NCBI GenBank assembly: GCA_034401135.1
Contig: JAWZSP010000002.1
Coordinates: forward strand, 3,968,001-4,032,000
Length of the DNA stretch: 64,000 nt
Origin: Volutella citrinella
Taxonomy: Eukaryota > Ascomycota > Sordariomycetes > Hypocreales > Nectriaceae
Direction: 5' to 3'
The notes beneath the pieces were generated by a model. That model was not told the origin of the DNA. It did no database searches and worked only from the letters and a program-made list of their open reading frames with translations. The first letter of the stretch is position 1; each line of letters begins with the position of its first letter. A program made the translations under genes and the position numbers. Below are positions 43,841 through 53,171 of the stretch, in pieces.

Positions 43841-44960
43841 CTAGGAACTAAGGCTCAAGGGAAAGATTGGGTGGTTGAGGTACGAGATGATGTCGCGCAC
43901 CATGTCTGATGGCGGAGCAGTTCGGGACGGGCTAATCTAGGCACCTGTCCAGCGGCGGAGCCTTGAGAGAGGGTAGATTGTGTTGGTTAGCATATTTTTT
44001 CCTTTGTAACTTAGAGGGCCGGTGCTTTTTGTCATTGAATTGCGGAATAGTTGCTTCGAAACAGAATCCAAGCTCGTCGTGCATGTCATTGGAACCGACG
44101 CTTCACATCGCCCAAAGCGGGGACAACTCTCGCAGTTCATTCAGGGCGGTGCCCAGTGGCGGATGAGAGCAGCTTCCGTGGCTCGGTGCTGGTCATCACC
44201 AGGAGCCTTGCTGCTCGCATTACCTTTTGAGATGAGGGACACCCAGGCTTTTTCCAGGCCGGGAGGGGAAGGTTCCTTGGGCAAGGAGACGGGATTGATC
44301 ATTCAACTTGCGCCCATCCCGGCAACCCGATGTTAAAGCTGCCCACTGGCTACTTCCCTGGTGTGATGCAAATCGCAAAAGTTCCCAGCTCCATGGTTAG
44401 CCGTGGCCAGCCGGTGCGGGGCGCCCGCCGTGGGTAGTGGAAAGCTACCCCGCTACGGCGTCCCACGGCGTGCAGAGCCGCCAAAAGGGCCGCTTGGTAC
44501 GGGGCTCGGATGACAGCATGGCGGGGCCTGTCACTGGCCGCAGCTGCCATGTTGGGCCCAAGCCGCCCACCTTTTGGCGATGATGGGCCCGCCCGAGGTG
44601 CTTCTATTGGGCCGCCTGGCACATGCGCAGTCCTGACTTTGCCCATTATTATTCATGGCGCCCGTTATCATGCCCGCCGTGTCCGCCGTGTCCGCACCCA
44701 TGGCGGGGTCGGTTACTGTTACCGCTGCTGCGACTTGCCTCATCCGCGCTGTCAAACCATCGCTGCCGTCTTTGTCATCCATACGGGCCTTTTCCTTTTC
44801 CACTTCTATCTCATCCTTCCACGCCTGTCGTCGCACTTGTCTCTCCTCCCCCCTCTCTCGTGGTATCCCATCGTCGACCTCGACTCTCCTCCGCCGTCAC
44901 CCGCACACACGACCCTTCGTCTCGACCGCCTCGATCCGACACCCCGCTCCTGCTCCCACG
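43841..44960. other. Intergenic region and leader of PEPP
   Basis: About 1.1 kb. No gene is recognised in 43841-44650. From 44655 to 44960 the frame of PEPP is open from an upstream in-frame ATG, giving 102 extra codons that contain no Asp or Glu. This may be a targeting presequence or simply a CT-rich leader (see findings). Confidence 0.45.
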
Positions 44961-46556
44961 ATGGTCGCCGAAGACTTCGAAGCTGTCCTCAAGGGCAAAT
45001 ACCCTGCAAAGGCCCACGCCAAGCGCGTCGTCGAGCTCATCCGCGAAAAGGTGCCCAACGTCAATGGCGTCCTCTACCTTGAAGGCCGAGCCACCAAGCT
45101 GCTCGAGGACAATGACGAGCCTGAGCCGTTCAGGTACGTCCAACCCTGTGTTTTAGTTCGCTCAACGAGTCTTGGGTTGACACTATACCTCTAGACAGCG
45201 CCGATACTTTTACTATCTGACGGGCTGCAACGTCGCCGACTGCTACTTCACCTACGATATCGAGTCCTCCAAGTCGACCCTCTTCATCCCCCCCATTGAC
45301 CCCGATAGCGTCATCTGGTCCGGCCTTCCCCTCAGCATCGACGAGGCACTCAAGATTTACGACGTTGACGAGGTCCGCTTCACCACCGACGTCAACCCTA
45401 CCCTGGCTAGCCTCGGGGCAGCCAGCCCCAAGGGCACTGTCTTTGCCATTGCCAACCAGGTCTCTGATAACATCACCTTTCTCGAGTTTGACAGCAAGGA
45501 CTTTACCGAGCTGAAGCCCGCCATCGAGACGGCCCGCGTGGTCAAGGACGAGTTCGAGGTGGCCCTCATCCGAAAGGCGAACCACATCTCCGGCATTGCC
45601 CACCGCGCCGTCCTCAACAAGGCCAAGACGGCCAAGAACGAGGCCGAGTTTGAGGCTGCCTTCCTCGAGAGGTGTGTGGCCCATGGAGCCAAGGAGATGG
45701 CATACCACCCCATTTCTGCCGCTGGACGCGCGGCTGCCACGCTGCACTATGTCAAGAACGACGAGCCCCTCGATGGCAAGCTCAATCTGTTGATTGATGC
45801 TGGAGCCGAGTGGAGCAACTATGCCGCTGACATTGTAAGTCTGCCACCGTATATCGTGGCCGTCATTGTATTTGCTGACAAGGGCTAGACACGAGGCTTC
45901 CCCCTGTCTGGCAAGTTCACCAAGGAATCCCGGGATATCTACGATACCGTGCTGCGCATGCAACACGAATGCACCGAGATGCTCAAGGAGGGCGTGCTAT
46001 GGGACGAGGTGCACCTGCTGGCGCACAAGATTGCCATTGACGGCCTGCACGCGATTGGCATCCTCAAGGGCGACAAGGAGGAGATCCTAAAGGCGCGCAC
46101 CAGTGTGGCATTCTTCCCTCACGGCTTGGGCCACTACCTGGGAATGGACACGCATGACACGGGCGGCAACCCCAACTACGACGACAAGGACACAATGTTC
46201 AGGTATCTGCGAGTGCGAGGCACCCTTCCCAGCGGCAGCGTCGTGACTGTCGAGCCTGGAGTAAGTTGCGAGCATGGCCTCGGTGGTTCCAAGCTAACCG
46301 CCTAGATCTACTTTTGCAACTTCATCATTGCTCCCTACCTGGAGGACCCTGTTCACAGCAAGTTCATCGATACTGCTGTGTTGGATAAGTACTGGGACGT
46401 TGGCGGCGTCCGGTAAGTCTGCAGCGCGCAATGCAAGGTGCTATTCTAACTGTTGATAGAATCGAGGATAACATCCTGATCACCAAGGACGGCTACGAGA
46501 ACCTAACCGATGTGGTCAAGGACGCAGATGAGATCGAGGCCATCATGGCGGCATAG
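44961..46556 (+). CDS. pepP: Xaa-Pro aminopeptidase (PEPP, M24B)
   Basis: Five exons: 44961-45133, 45195-45834, 45889-46260, 46306-46412 and 46460-46556, giving 462 residues, the usual size. All junctions keep frame and have GTA(A/C)GT donors. The N-terminal AMP_N domain ([20 protein letters not shown]) is followed by the creatinase/aminopeptidase fold. Metal ligands are the two Asp in [18 protein letters not shown], the His in [13 protein letters not shown], the Glu in TVEPGIYFCNF and the Glu in IEDNILIT. All are present, so the enzyme should release N-terminal residues before proline using two Mn ions. It acts in the cytosol; an upstream in-frame ATG at 44655 could give a mitochondrial form. 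It is a housekeeping gene with no operon-like partner. Confidence 0.95.
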
Positions 46557-46958
46557 CGAGACGTCATTCTCGGCGGGTACCGGGAACCTTTTGGTTTAGA
46601 CGGTGTCGCATAATTAGCATGAGCCATGTAGGCGTAGAATGATACCATGATCTAACAACAATGCATGAACTGAGTGAGTGCTGTGACATTTGCGCCTTTG
46701 TTGTGAGACAGACTCTGTTGGGAGACAGAGAGTCGCACGGTGTAAGGTGGTGGCGACCCCTGAATTGGCACGGTGCCAATTTCTTGGCTGGTACGCGTCC
46801 CGTTTGGCGGCCCTCGTATCTCCGGCCAGAAAGGAGGGCGGATCGACAACGGGCGGCCTCTCTATTGCTGTGAGAGCCTGGAAGCCTTGGAGACGGCGAG
46901 ATGGCCTCGCAAAATTGAACAATCGACTGTCCGCCAGCCAGAGAGAGTGTGAGCGAGC
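46557..46958. other. Intergenic region, no gene recognised
   Basis: About 400 bases between PEPP and the riboflavin-kinase-like gene, both plus strand. No structured element is seen. Confidence 0.5.
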
Positions 46959-48956
46959 ATGGAGCGCCCCAAGACGGCGGATCCTGCGAGGCGTAAGCCC
47001 GTGTCGCCCACTGGCGGCTACTTCAGCTACGGCCACGCCTACACCTTCAACACCACAACCAACACCAACTCTTGCGCCAACGGCCAGCGAAATGGCCCAA
47101 GCAACGACTACAAGCGGGACTATGGATATCACAATGGCTACGGCTACAGTGGAAGCACAACGCCGGCTTCAAACCCACCAAGTCCTAGCACTCTTCAGCC
47201 ACCGATGCCGCCACGGCCGCTGCGTCCAGTCCGTTCGGCCACGACCCTGAAGGGCGCCCACGACCCTCCGCAGCAGTCAGGATTCACCACCAGCTCGGGA
47301 AACCTGCCAGTAGACTTTGTAATTGATGAGAGGCCTACGCGGGCCAGCTCGCACTATCTTGGTCCCGAGCCTGAGATTAGGCGTGTCAAGAGCTCCTCCC
47401 AGCTCTCCCTGGGCCGGCCCTCGACGGCCGACCCGGCCTCAGCAGACTCCAGCGAGCCCAAGGGCCCATCCAAGTGGAAGAATGCACTTGGTGAGGCCCA
47501 GTACTTTGCCGGCGGGCTCATCAGCCATCCCGCCGAGTCTACCAGGCACTTCACCATTATCCGGCACTCGCACGCCCTCGTCTGGTACCGCGGGCCGGGT
47601 ACATCATTGCCCATCACCATCCTGTCCGACGTGCCGCTCCCGCCGACGCGCACGCTGTGGCTGCAGCAGAAGGGCTACTCGGGCAACATGGGCATGAGCC
47701 TCAAGGCGCTCATGGGCACCAGCGGCAGCTGGATCGACGTGACGCCCACGACCCGCGCGACCGTCGAGCACCTGCGGGAGACTGAGGAACGCGGGATGCA
47801 GCGGGACCTGAAGCGCTTCTTCAAGAAGGCGTCGGGGCGGCTGAAGAAGCACGTGCCGCGGGAGACGCACGTCGTGCGCATCCCCGCGACGGCCGAGGAC
47901 GGGTACTTTCGCCTGGTGCTGTGCGACGGCGGCGAGGCGGGCAAGAAGGTGCTGTGCGGCAGCCCCGTGTTCCGTATCGCGAGCACTACGGCCGACATCA
48001 GCTCTGTCAAGGGCGCCAGCCTGAGCACGATGCCGCTCGAGATGGGCATCAAGGTCGCCGGCACCGTGGCCACGCAGGTCGCCAAGAAGTACACGGGCGT
48101 CGTCGGCGCCGCCGTCGAGACCGGCACGAAGCGCGTGGCCAAGGCGGGCGCCATCAAGAACGCGGCCAAGAAGGCGCACACGGCGTACCAGGTCTCGGGC
48201 GCCGCCGACGCCGTGAACCGGAGCTGGCAGAACGGCAAGCAGGGCCGGTACGACCCGGCCTACGGCGTCTCCGCGGCGCCGCTCGACGGGCCGCTGCAGG
48301 TCGTCGGCCCCGACTCAGGCCCGGAGCCGCCGTTCCCCAAGAAGTTCTCGGGCCGCGTGGTGCCGGGGACGGGCATCTCGCAGCGCGAGTTTGGGGTGCC
48401 GACGGCGAACCTGACGGACGTGCCCGAGGAGATCAAGGTGCGCATGCCGGGCGTGTTTGTGGCGTGGGCGCTCGTGGTGCCCGACAAGGGAGACGAGCGA
48501 GACCTCTCTCCCGACTGGCACGAGGCCATCGTGACGGTGGCTCCCCTGCGCAATGGCACGCCAGGCGTGGCGCCGCGCAACAAGGTCGTGGTGCACCTGC
48601 TGCACGAGTTCGAGGGCGCGACCTTTTACGGCGTGCGCGTCAAGGTGATGCTGATGGGGTTCCTGCACCCGTGGGCGCCGGGCGTGTCGGACGAGGAGCA
48701 CATGGAGCAGCACGCGGCCGACGTGATGGCGACGGTGGCGAGCCTCGGAAGGGATAACTGGGAGCCGTACGAGACGGTGTCGCGCATCAAGGAGGGCCGG
48801 GGCCAGCGGACGCTCGGGGAGCGGCTGAATGAGGCGACGGGGACGGTGCAGCTGCAGGTGGATAGGATTCCATTGCACCTGGTGGGCGTGAGGTCTGAGG
48901 CGGCGGCGATGCGGGACCAGGTGTATGGCAACGGGGGCATGTGGATTCCACGGTGA
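46959..48956 (+). CDS. Large protein with C-terminal pseudo-riboflavin-kinase domain
   Basis: A single-exon 665-residue protein. Residues 1-180 are disordered (Asn/Ser/Pro-rich). Residues about 180-370 form an uncharacterised globular region (SKWKNALGEAQYFAGGLISHP, FTIIRHSHALVWYRGPG, RTLWLQQKGYSGNMGMSLKALM) known from many ascomycetes, where databases give it odd names. An Ala/Lys-rich helical stretch follows (AGTVATQVAKKYTGVVGAA). Residues about 465-610 match riboflavin kinase: GRVVPGTGISQREFGVPTANL with the PTAN nucleotide motif (481-484), then PGVFVAWALV, VVVHLLHEFEGATFYGVRVKV and MGFLHPWAP. The catalytic Glu expected two residues before His546 is Val544, so flavokinase activity is probably lost. 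It may bind flavin or nucleotide as a sensor or scaffold; this is inference. Confidence 0.75.
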   Translation: MERPKTADPARRKPVSPTGGYFSYGHAYTFNTTTNTNSCANGQRNGPSNDYKRDYGYHNGYGYSGSTTPASNPPSPSTLQPPMPPRPLRPVRSATTLKGAHDPPQQSGFTTSSGNLPVDFVIDERPTRASSHYLGPEPEIRRVKSSSQLSLGRPSTADPASADSSEPKGPSKWKNALGEAQYFAGGLISHPAESTRHFTIIRHSHALVWYRGPGTSLPITILSDVPLPPTRTLWLQQKGYSGNMGMSLKALMGTSGSWIDVTPTTRATVEHLRETEERGMQRDLKRFFKKASGRLKKHVPRETHVVRIPATAEDGYFRLVLCDGGEAGKKVLCGSPVFRIASTTADISSVKGASLSTMPLEMGIKVAGTVATQVAKKYTGVVGAAVETGTKRVAKAGAIKNAAKKAHTAYQVSGAADAVNRSWQNGKQGRYDPAYGVSAAPLDGPLQVVGPDSGPEPPFPKKFSGRVVPGTGISQREFGVPTANLTDVPEEIKVRMPGVFVAWALVVPDKGDERDLSPDWHEAIVTVAPLRNGTPGVAPRNKVVVHLLHEFEGATFYGVRVKVMLMGFLHPWAPGVSDEEHMEQHAADVMATVASLGRDNWEPYETVSRIKEGRGQRTLGERLNEATGTVQLQVDRIPLHLVGVRSEAAAMRDQVYGNGGMWIPR

Positions 48957-49434
48957 GACGATGAGGTGTTGAAGCCATAACGTTTGGTAGAAGATAGATG
49001 CTTCATGATGCATGTACGCTGTAGAAGAAAATACCTTAGTAATAAGTAATGGTCATATTGAGCAGGGACTTTGATCTGATTTATTTGCGTTCAACTTCCA
49101 AGCCGCGACTGCACTCCGAATAAAAAGCTAAACTGCTATTTTATTTACATGCCAACGCTAGCATCGGCCCGGCCCGCGATGAGGCCCATCAGCTACAGCC
49201 TCCTGGAAGCATTGCAACTGAGAGCTCACGTATCCAACATCATGGACGGCTCTACATGTAAAGCAGGCTGCCTGGCTGCGACTCGCTCTGATAGGCTTGG
49301 CAGAACGCCACTCAGCTTCACACACTGCAGGCGCTCAGCCTGATGTCAACGAGGCAACAGCACCCCGCTCGAGGCTCAGCCGCACTTGCCTCTCGCAACG
49401 TCCATGGCAAACACGCTGAAGCGGCGCCTCCACA
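48957..49434. other. Intergenic region, no gene recognised
   Basis: About 480 bases between two plus-strand genes. It is AT-rich at 49010-49150, probably 3' UTR and terminator of the upstream gene. Confidence 0.5.
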
Positions 49435-52252
49435 ATGGACGAGTCGCTGTCGGACCTTCTCCGCGACTTTCAGCTGGAGACGCGGTTCGACAAGAGCCAA
49501 ACCATCCACGTATTCGACGACCCCGACGCGCCCCCGTCGGCGCCGCGCCGCCAAGAGTGCTGGAAAAAGGTGCGGACCATTGGCTTCGGTGGCTTCGGCC
49601 AGGTGGTGCTGCAGGAGTGCACCGCCGGCAGCCGAAACTATTCCCAGCGCGCGGTGAAGAGAATCAGACTCCAGAATGAGCACGAGAGAAGGAGACACAA
49701 GCGGGAGCTTGAAACCATCATCAAGTTTTCGCATGACAAGGTTCGCAGGGCGATCCAAACCGAAAGTGATGCATTTGCTGACTGCACAGTACGGAAAATA
49801 CTTTGTCAGGACCATGGGATGGTACATGTCGCCCAACTCGCTCTACATTGCCATGGAGTATTTCCCTGCTGGCGACTTGCAGACGTACATTAGCAAAGAA
49901 ACATTATCCGAAGAAGAATGCCGCATCATCACCAGCCAGCTCCTGCGAGGCTTGGCTGCCATGCACGGAGAACAGTTTGCCCACCGCGATATCAAGCCCC
50001 AGGTAACCAGACTCAACCAAGCCCGTTCCTTATGTATGGAAACATCTCTTCTGACAGTCTATTAGAATGTGTTGATCCACCAACGCCCGCCAGAGGCGTC
50101 TTGGTGGGTGAAGCTCGCAGACTTTGGCCTCAGCAAGAGACTCGGGCTCGATACAGCCCCTAGCTCGGTGGGTATCGGCACCCTGCAATACATGGCGCCG
50201 GAGCTATTTCAAGGCAACAAAGCCAGCTCGTCAGAGGTCAATCACCAGGTCGCCGACATGTGGTCGCTGGGTGTGCTGGTCTTCTACATGTTGACAAAGT
50301 CACTCCCATTCCAGGACACATTTTCTGCCTTTGAGTACACCAAGAGTCCGGAAACGCTTTTCCCCGGCAATGCCTTGGACAAATGTCACATCAGCATCGA
50401 CGGCGAAACGTTTGTTCGTGCGTTGATGGATCCAGGGCCCAATGAGCGATTGACCTCTTCCGCAGCCATGAGAGATGGCTGGGTTGCCCGTTGGCTGCCC
50501 GAAATGCCATCGGTTCCTGGTTCGCAGATCACATTGGATGGGGGCAGCTCCGACACAAGGACGCAAGAGGGCGATGCCGACCATTTGAGTTCATCAGAAG
50601 CATCCTCCAGACGAACTTCATGGGGTGATGACTCCGGACTACCATGGGGCACTCAGGGTTCAGCGTCAGAAGAATACTCGAAGCAATGGTCGGATGATGT
50701 TCCAAGTGACACTAGGTCGCAGTTGGTCACCCAGCGGGTTGTGCCTAAATCCGATGTTCCGAGTGACACTAAATCGCAGTTGGTCACTCAGCTCTTTATA
50801 CCAAAATCCGACGCAACGCCCCCAGAACCCGTTTCCAACTCAGCCACCTTAGTGGCTCCGACGCAAGTTGAGGTGGTTACCGTCGCCAAGCCCCCGCAGA
50901 AAACCCCGACTCCAGGCACGAAAAACAAGATGCGGCTGCACCAAGCGGCAGAAGCGGGATTGCCAGACGTTGTCGATATGCTGCTAAAAAATGGTGTCAA
51001 CGTTGACAGCCTCGATGAGTTGGGCAACACGGCGCTCATAGTTGCTGCACGCTATGGCAGCGAGGCCGTAGCCAAACTCCTCGTGGAGAAAGGCGCCTAC
51101 ATCAACGCAAAGTCAAGAGATACGGGAGCTACACCGCTCATCATGGCTTTGTCTTGGAAGCATGAAGGGATGGCTAGACTCTTTCTTGAGGCGGGCGCTG
51201 AAACTGAGATAACTGCAACCGTTGACAAAGTAGAGTCTACACCGGTCTTATATGCAGCGACTTATCACCGTGAGGAGGTTCTTAGGCTTCTCGTTGAACG
51301 TGGTGCAGACATTGATAGGAAGGTCAACGGAGCGACGCCGCTCTCGGTTTGTGCCAGACAAGGGATGGAGGAGCCAGTTAAGCTCCTTCTTGCCAACGGC
51401 GCTAACCTAGAGGCACTTGACGCTGGTAGACTCACGCCAATCCAGAGAGCTATTAGTCACGGCCAAGGGTCAGTTGCGAAATTTCTCATAAAGGCAGGTG
51501 CGAATAGAAGGGTGGTCAATGGCGATGGGAAAACGTTGCTTCATCTGGCCGTTGAAAACGGCTTGGGTGACCTGTTGGAAATGCTCGTCGATACTGGTAT
51601 GAATCTTGAGACGGCTGATAACTGGGGCTACACTCCGCTCCTAAAAGCTGCTAGACACGGCCGTGAGAGCATGGTCGAGATACTCCTGCGCAATGGAGCC
51701 GACCCATCGGTATTTAGCAAGACGAAGAAGATGACGCCGCTCTTGGAGGCCATCAACCGATATCATCTGGGTGTGGTAAAAATCTTCATCGAGAGGGGTA
51801 TTCATCTCGAAGGAAGAGCTCCAAGCGGAGATACGCCGCTCACGCTGGCTCTCTCGAAGGATAATTGGTCCAATGCCTTACCTCTCATCGAGGCAGGCGC
51901 CAATCTAGAGGCAACAAATGAAAAGGGCGACACACCGCTCCTGGTAGCAATAACGGGGGGTTGCTGGACAGCTGTGAAGAACCTCATTGCAAAAGGCGCG
52001 GATGTGGAGGTGATGGGAGGAGACGGGGACACGCCGCTCACCAGAGCCGCGAGGTTGGGAAGGAAGCACGCAATGGCGCATCTCATAAGAGGCGGCGCCA
52101 ACTTGGAGGCCAAGGATAGGTCCGGCCTGACGCCGCTCGAGGTGGCCAAACTGTACAAGCAGAACCGCGTTGTCGATAGTTTGGTCAATGCTGGAGCCAA
52201 TGTGGGAGCAAAGTCAGGCTGGCGCAAGTTGTTTTCGCGAGGAGACAGATAG
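49435..52252 (+). CDS. Ser/Thr protein kinase fused to ankyrin repeats
   Basis: Three exons: 49435-49740, 49790-50002 and 50066-52252, 901 residues. Intron 1 has an atypical GTTCGC donor but a good CTGAC branch and restores the kinase sequence KFSHDK-YGKYFVRTMGWY. Kinase landmarks are the Gly loop IGFGGFGQ (49-56), Lys75 in RAVKRI, HRD at 167-169 (HRDIKPQN), DFG at 192-194, and APE as MAPEL. All catalytic residues are present. A Ser/Asp-rich linker (about 330-455) includes a tandem 19-residue duplication. About 13 ankyrin repeats follow (about 462-890), with TPLxxA cores and DxG-type hairpins. This kinase-ankyrin form is typical of expanded ascomycete families of unknown function. The partner is probably a protein recognised by the ankyrin solenoid. 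No membrane segment is seen. Confidence 0.9.
50696..50809 (+). repeat. 57-nt tandem duplication in the kinase-ankyrin linker
   Basis: Two head-to-tail copies (50696-50752 and 50753-50809) encode a 19-residue unit of the form DVPSDT(R/K)SQLVTQ followed by three variable residues and PKS. They differ by few bases and keep the frame. Confidence 0.85.
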
Positions 52253-52643
52253 TATGATACCACAGAAGGTCATTGATGGGAGCTTGGCTGGGTGCGTCTT
52301 GGGCAAATTTCAATACCGAGCGAAATAAGTGTAGGGAATGTGCGGAGGCTTCATGTAAAATGCATTAGGCGATGACTGATAGGTTGACCGTTTGCAATTG
52401 GTATATCATAATAAATGGTTTTGCTTATGTCTCCATTATAGAAAGCATTTGGACAAGGGGTAGAACCAATGTGCTATCCAGCTGTGACGCATGGCTCAGA
52501 AGCCTCAGATTCAAAAGCAAGTAACTTTACCAATAATTAGAGCAGCAGCAGTCATTACCTGATTATTCTTCATATTTCCCCTGAACTCCATAGTCAGCTT
52601 CCTCAAAGACACTATGATTTATGAGCACCATGGATACGAAACG
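52253..52643. other. Intergenic region, no gene recognised
   Basis: About 390 AT-richer bases between the kinase-ankyrin stop and the end of the phosphotransferase pseudogene. Nothing else is seen. Confidence 0.5.
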
Positions 52644-53171
52644 TCACAAGGTATCTTCTGCAACAGGGACCCATATTCTATCCACCAGCCATTGCACTGG
52701 ATATTGGCGGAAGGACAGTGAGCTAGGCAAGTACTGATACCAAGTAAAGGTGTTCCTGGCTGTCAACAGGTTTGTCATCACAGCCTCCCAGTATTCTGGG
52801 TAGAAACCGCTTGATTCCCAGTCTATGATTGCCGAGACTTTCCAATCTTCGTTCTGGTCCGCGGCTACGGTGATGTGGGCGGGGCGAAGGTCTCCGTTCC
52901 GGTGCTACGGACCAACCCATGTGGCACAGGTGCGGGGAACTCGGTGTGATTGTGTTGAAGGTATTTGAGTGAGGAATACTCCGTTTCCAGCTCCGGGTAC
53001 ATGCACGATTTTGACCACAATGGTCTCGTTGACTTTCAAACCCATTGAAACCAAGCTATCCTCGCCGAATACGACTTCAACTTGGGCAAGAGATTTGGTG
53101 ATTGACTCAGAGAGCCGATCGTAGTTCTGAGTGAGCGCCTTCATTTCATTAGAGAGCTCATACAGTACCAT
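52644..53171 (-). pseudogene. Aminoglycoside-phosphotransferase-family (APH) pseudogene
   Basis: Minus-strand remains of a fungal APH-like kinase. The N-lobe part includes NEMKALTQNYDRLSESI, SLAQVEVVFGEDS and ETIVVKIV. A frameshift near 53000 is followed, in a second frame, by TEYSSLKYLQHNHTEFPAP and VPHGLV. The sequence then passes straight, in a third frame, to the C-lobe GDLRPAHI, VSAIIDWESSGFYPEYWEAVMTN in part, and a closing WLVDRIW, stopping at 52644. About 100 residues usually found between these lobes are absent. The loop normally reading HGDLxPxN is degenerate. At least one frameshift and one deletion make function unlikely; small introns cannot explain the missing middle. Confidence 0.75.

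Noticed and set aside
47604..48179. 191-codon Arg/His/Leu-rich minus-strand frame
   Set aside because: Antisense shadow of the pseudo-flavokinase gene.
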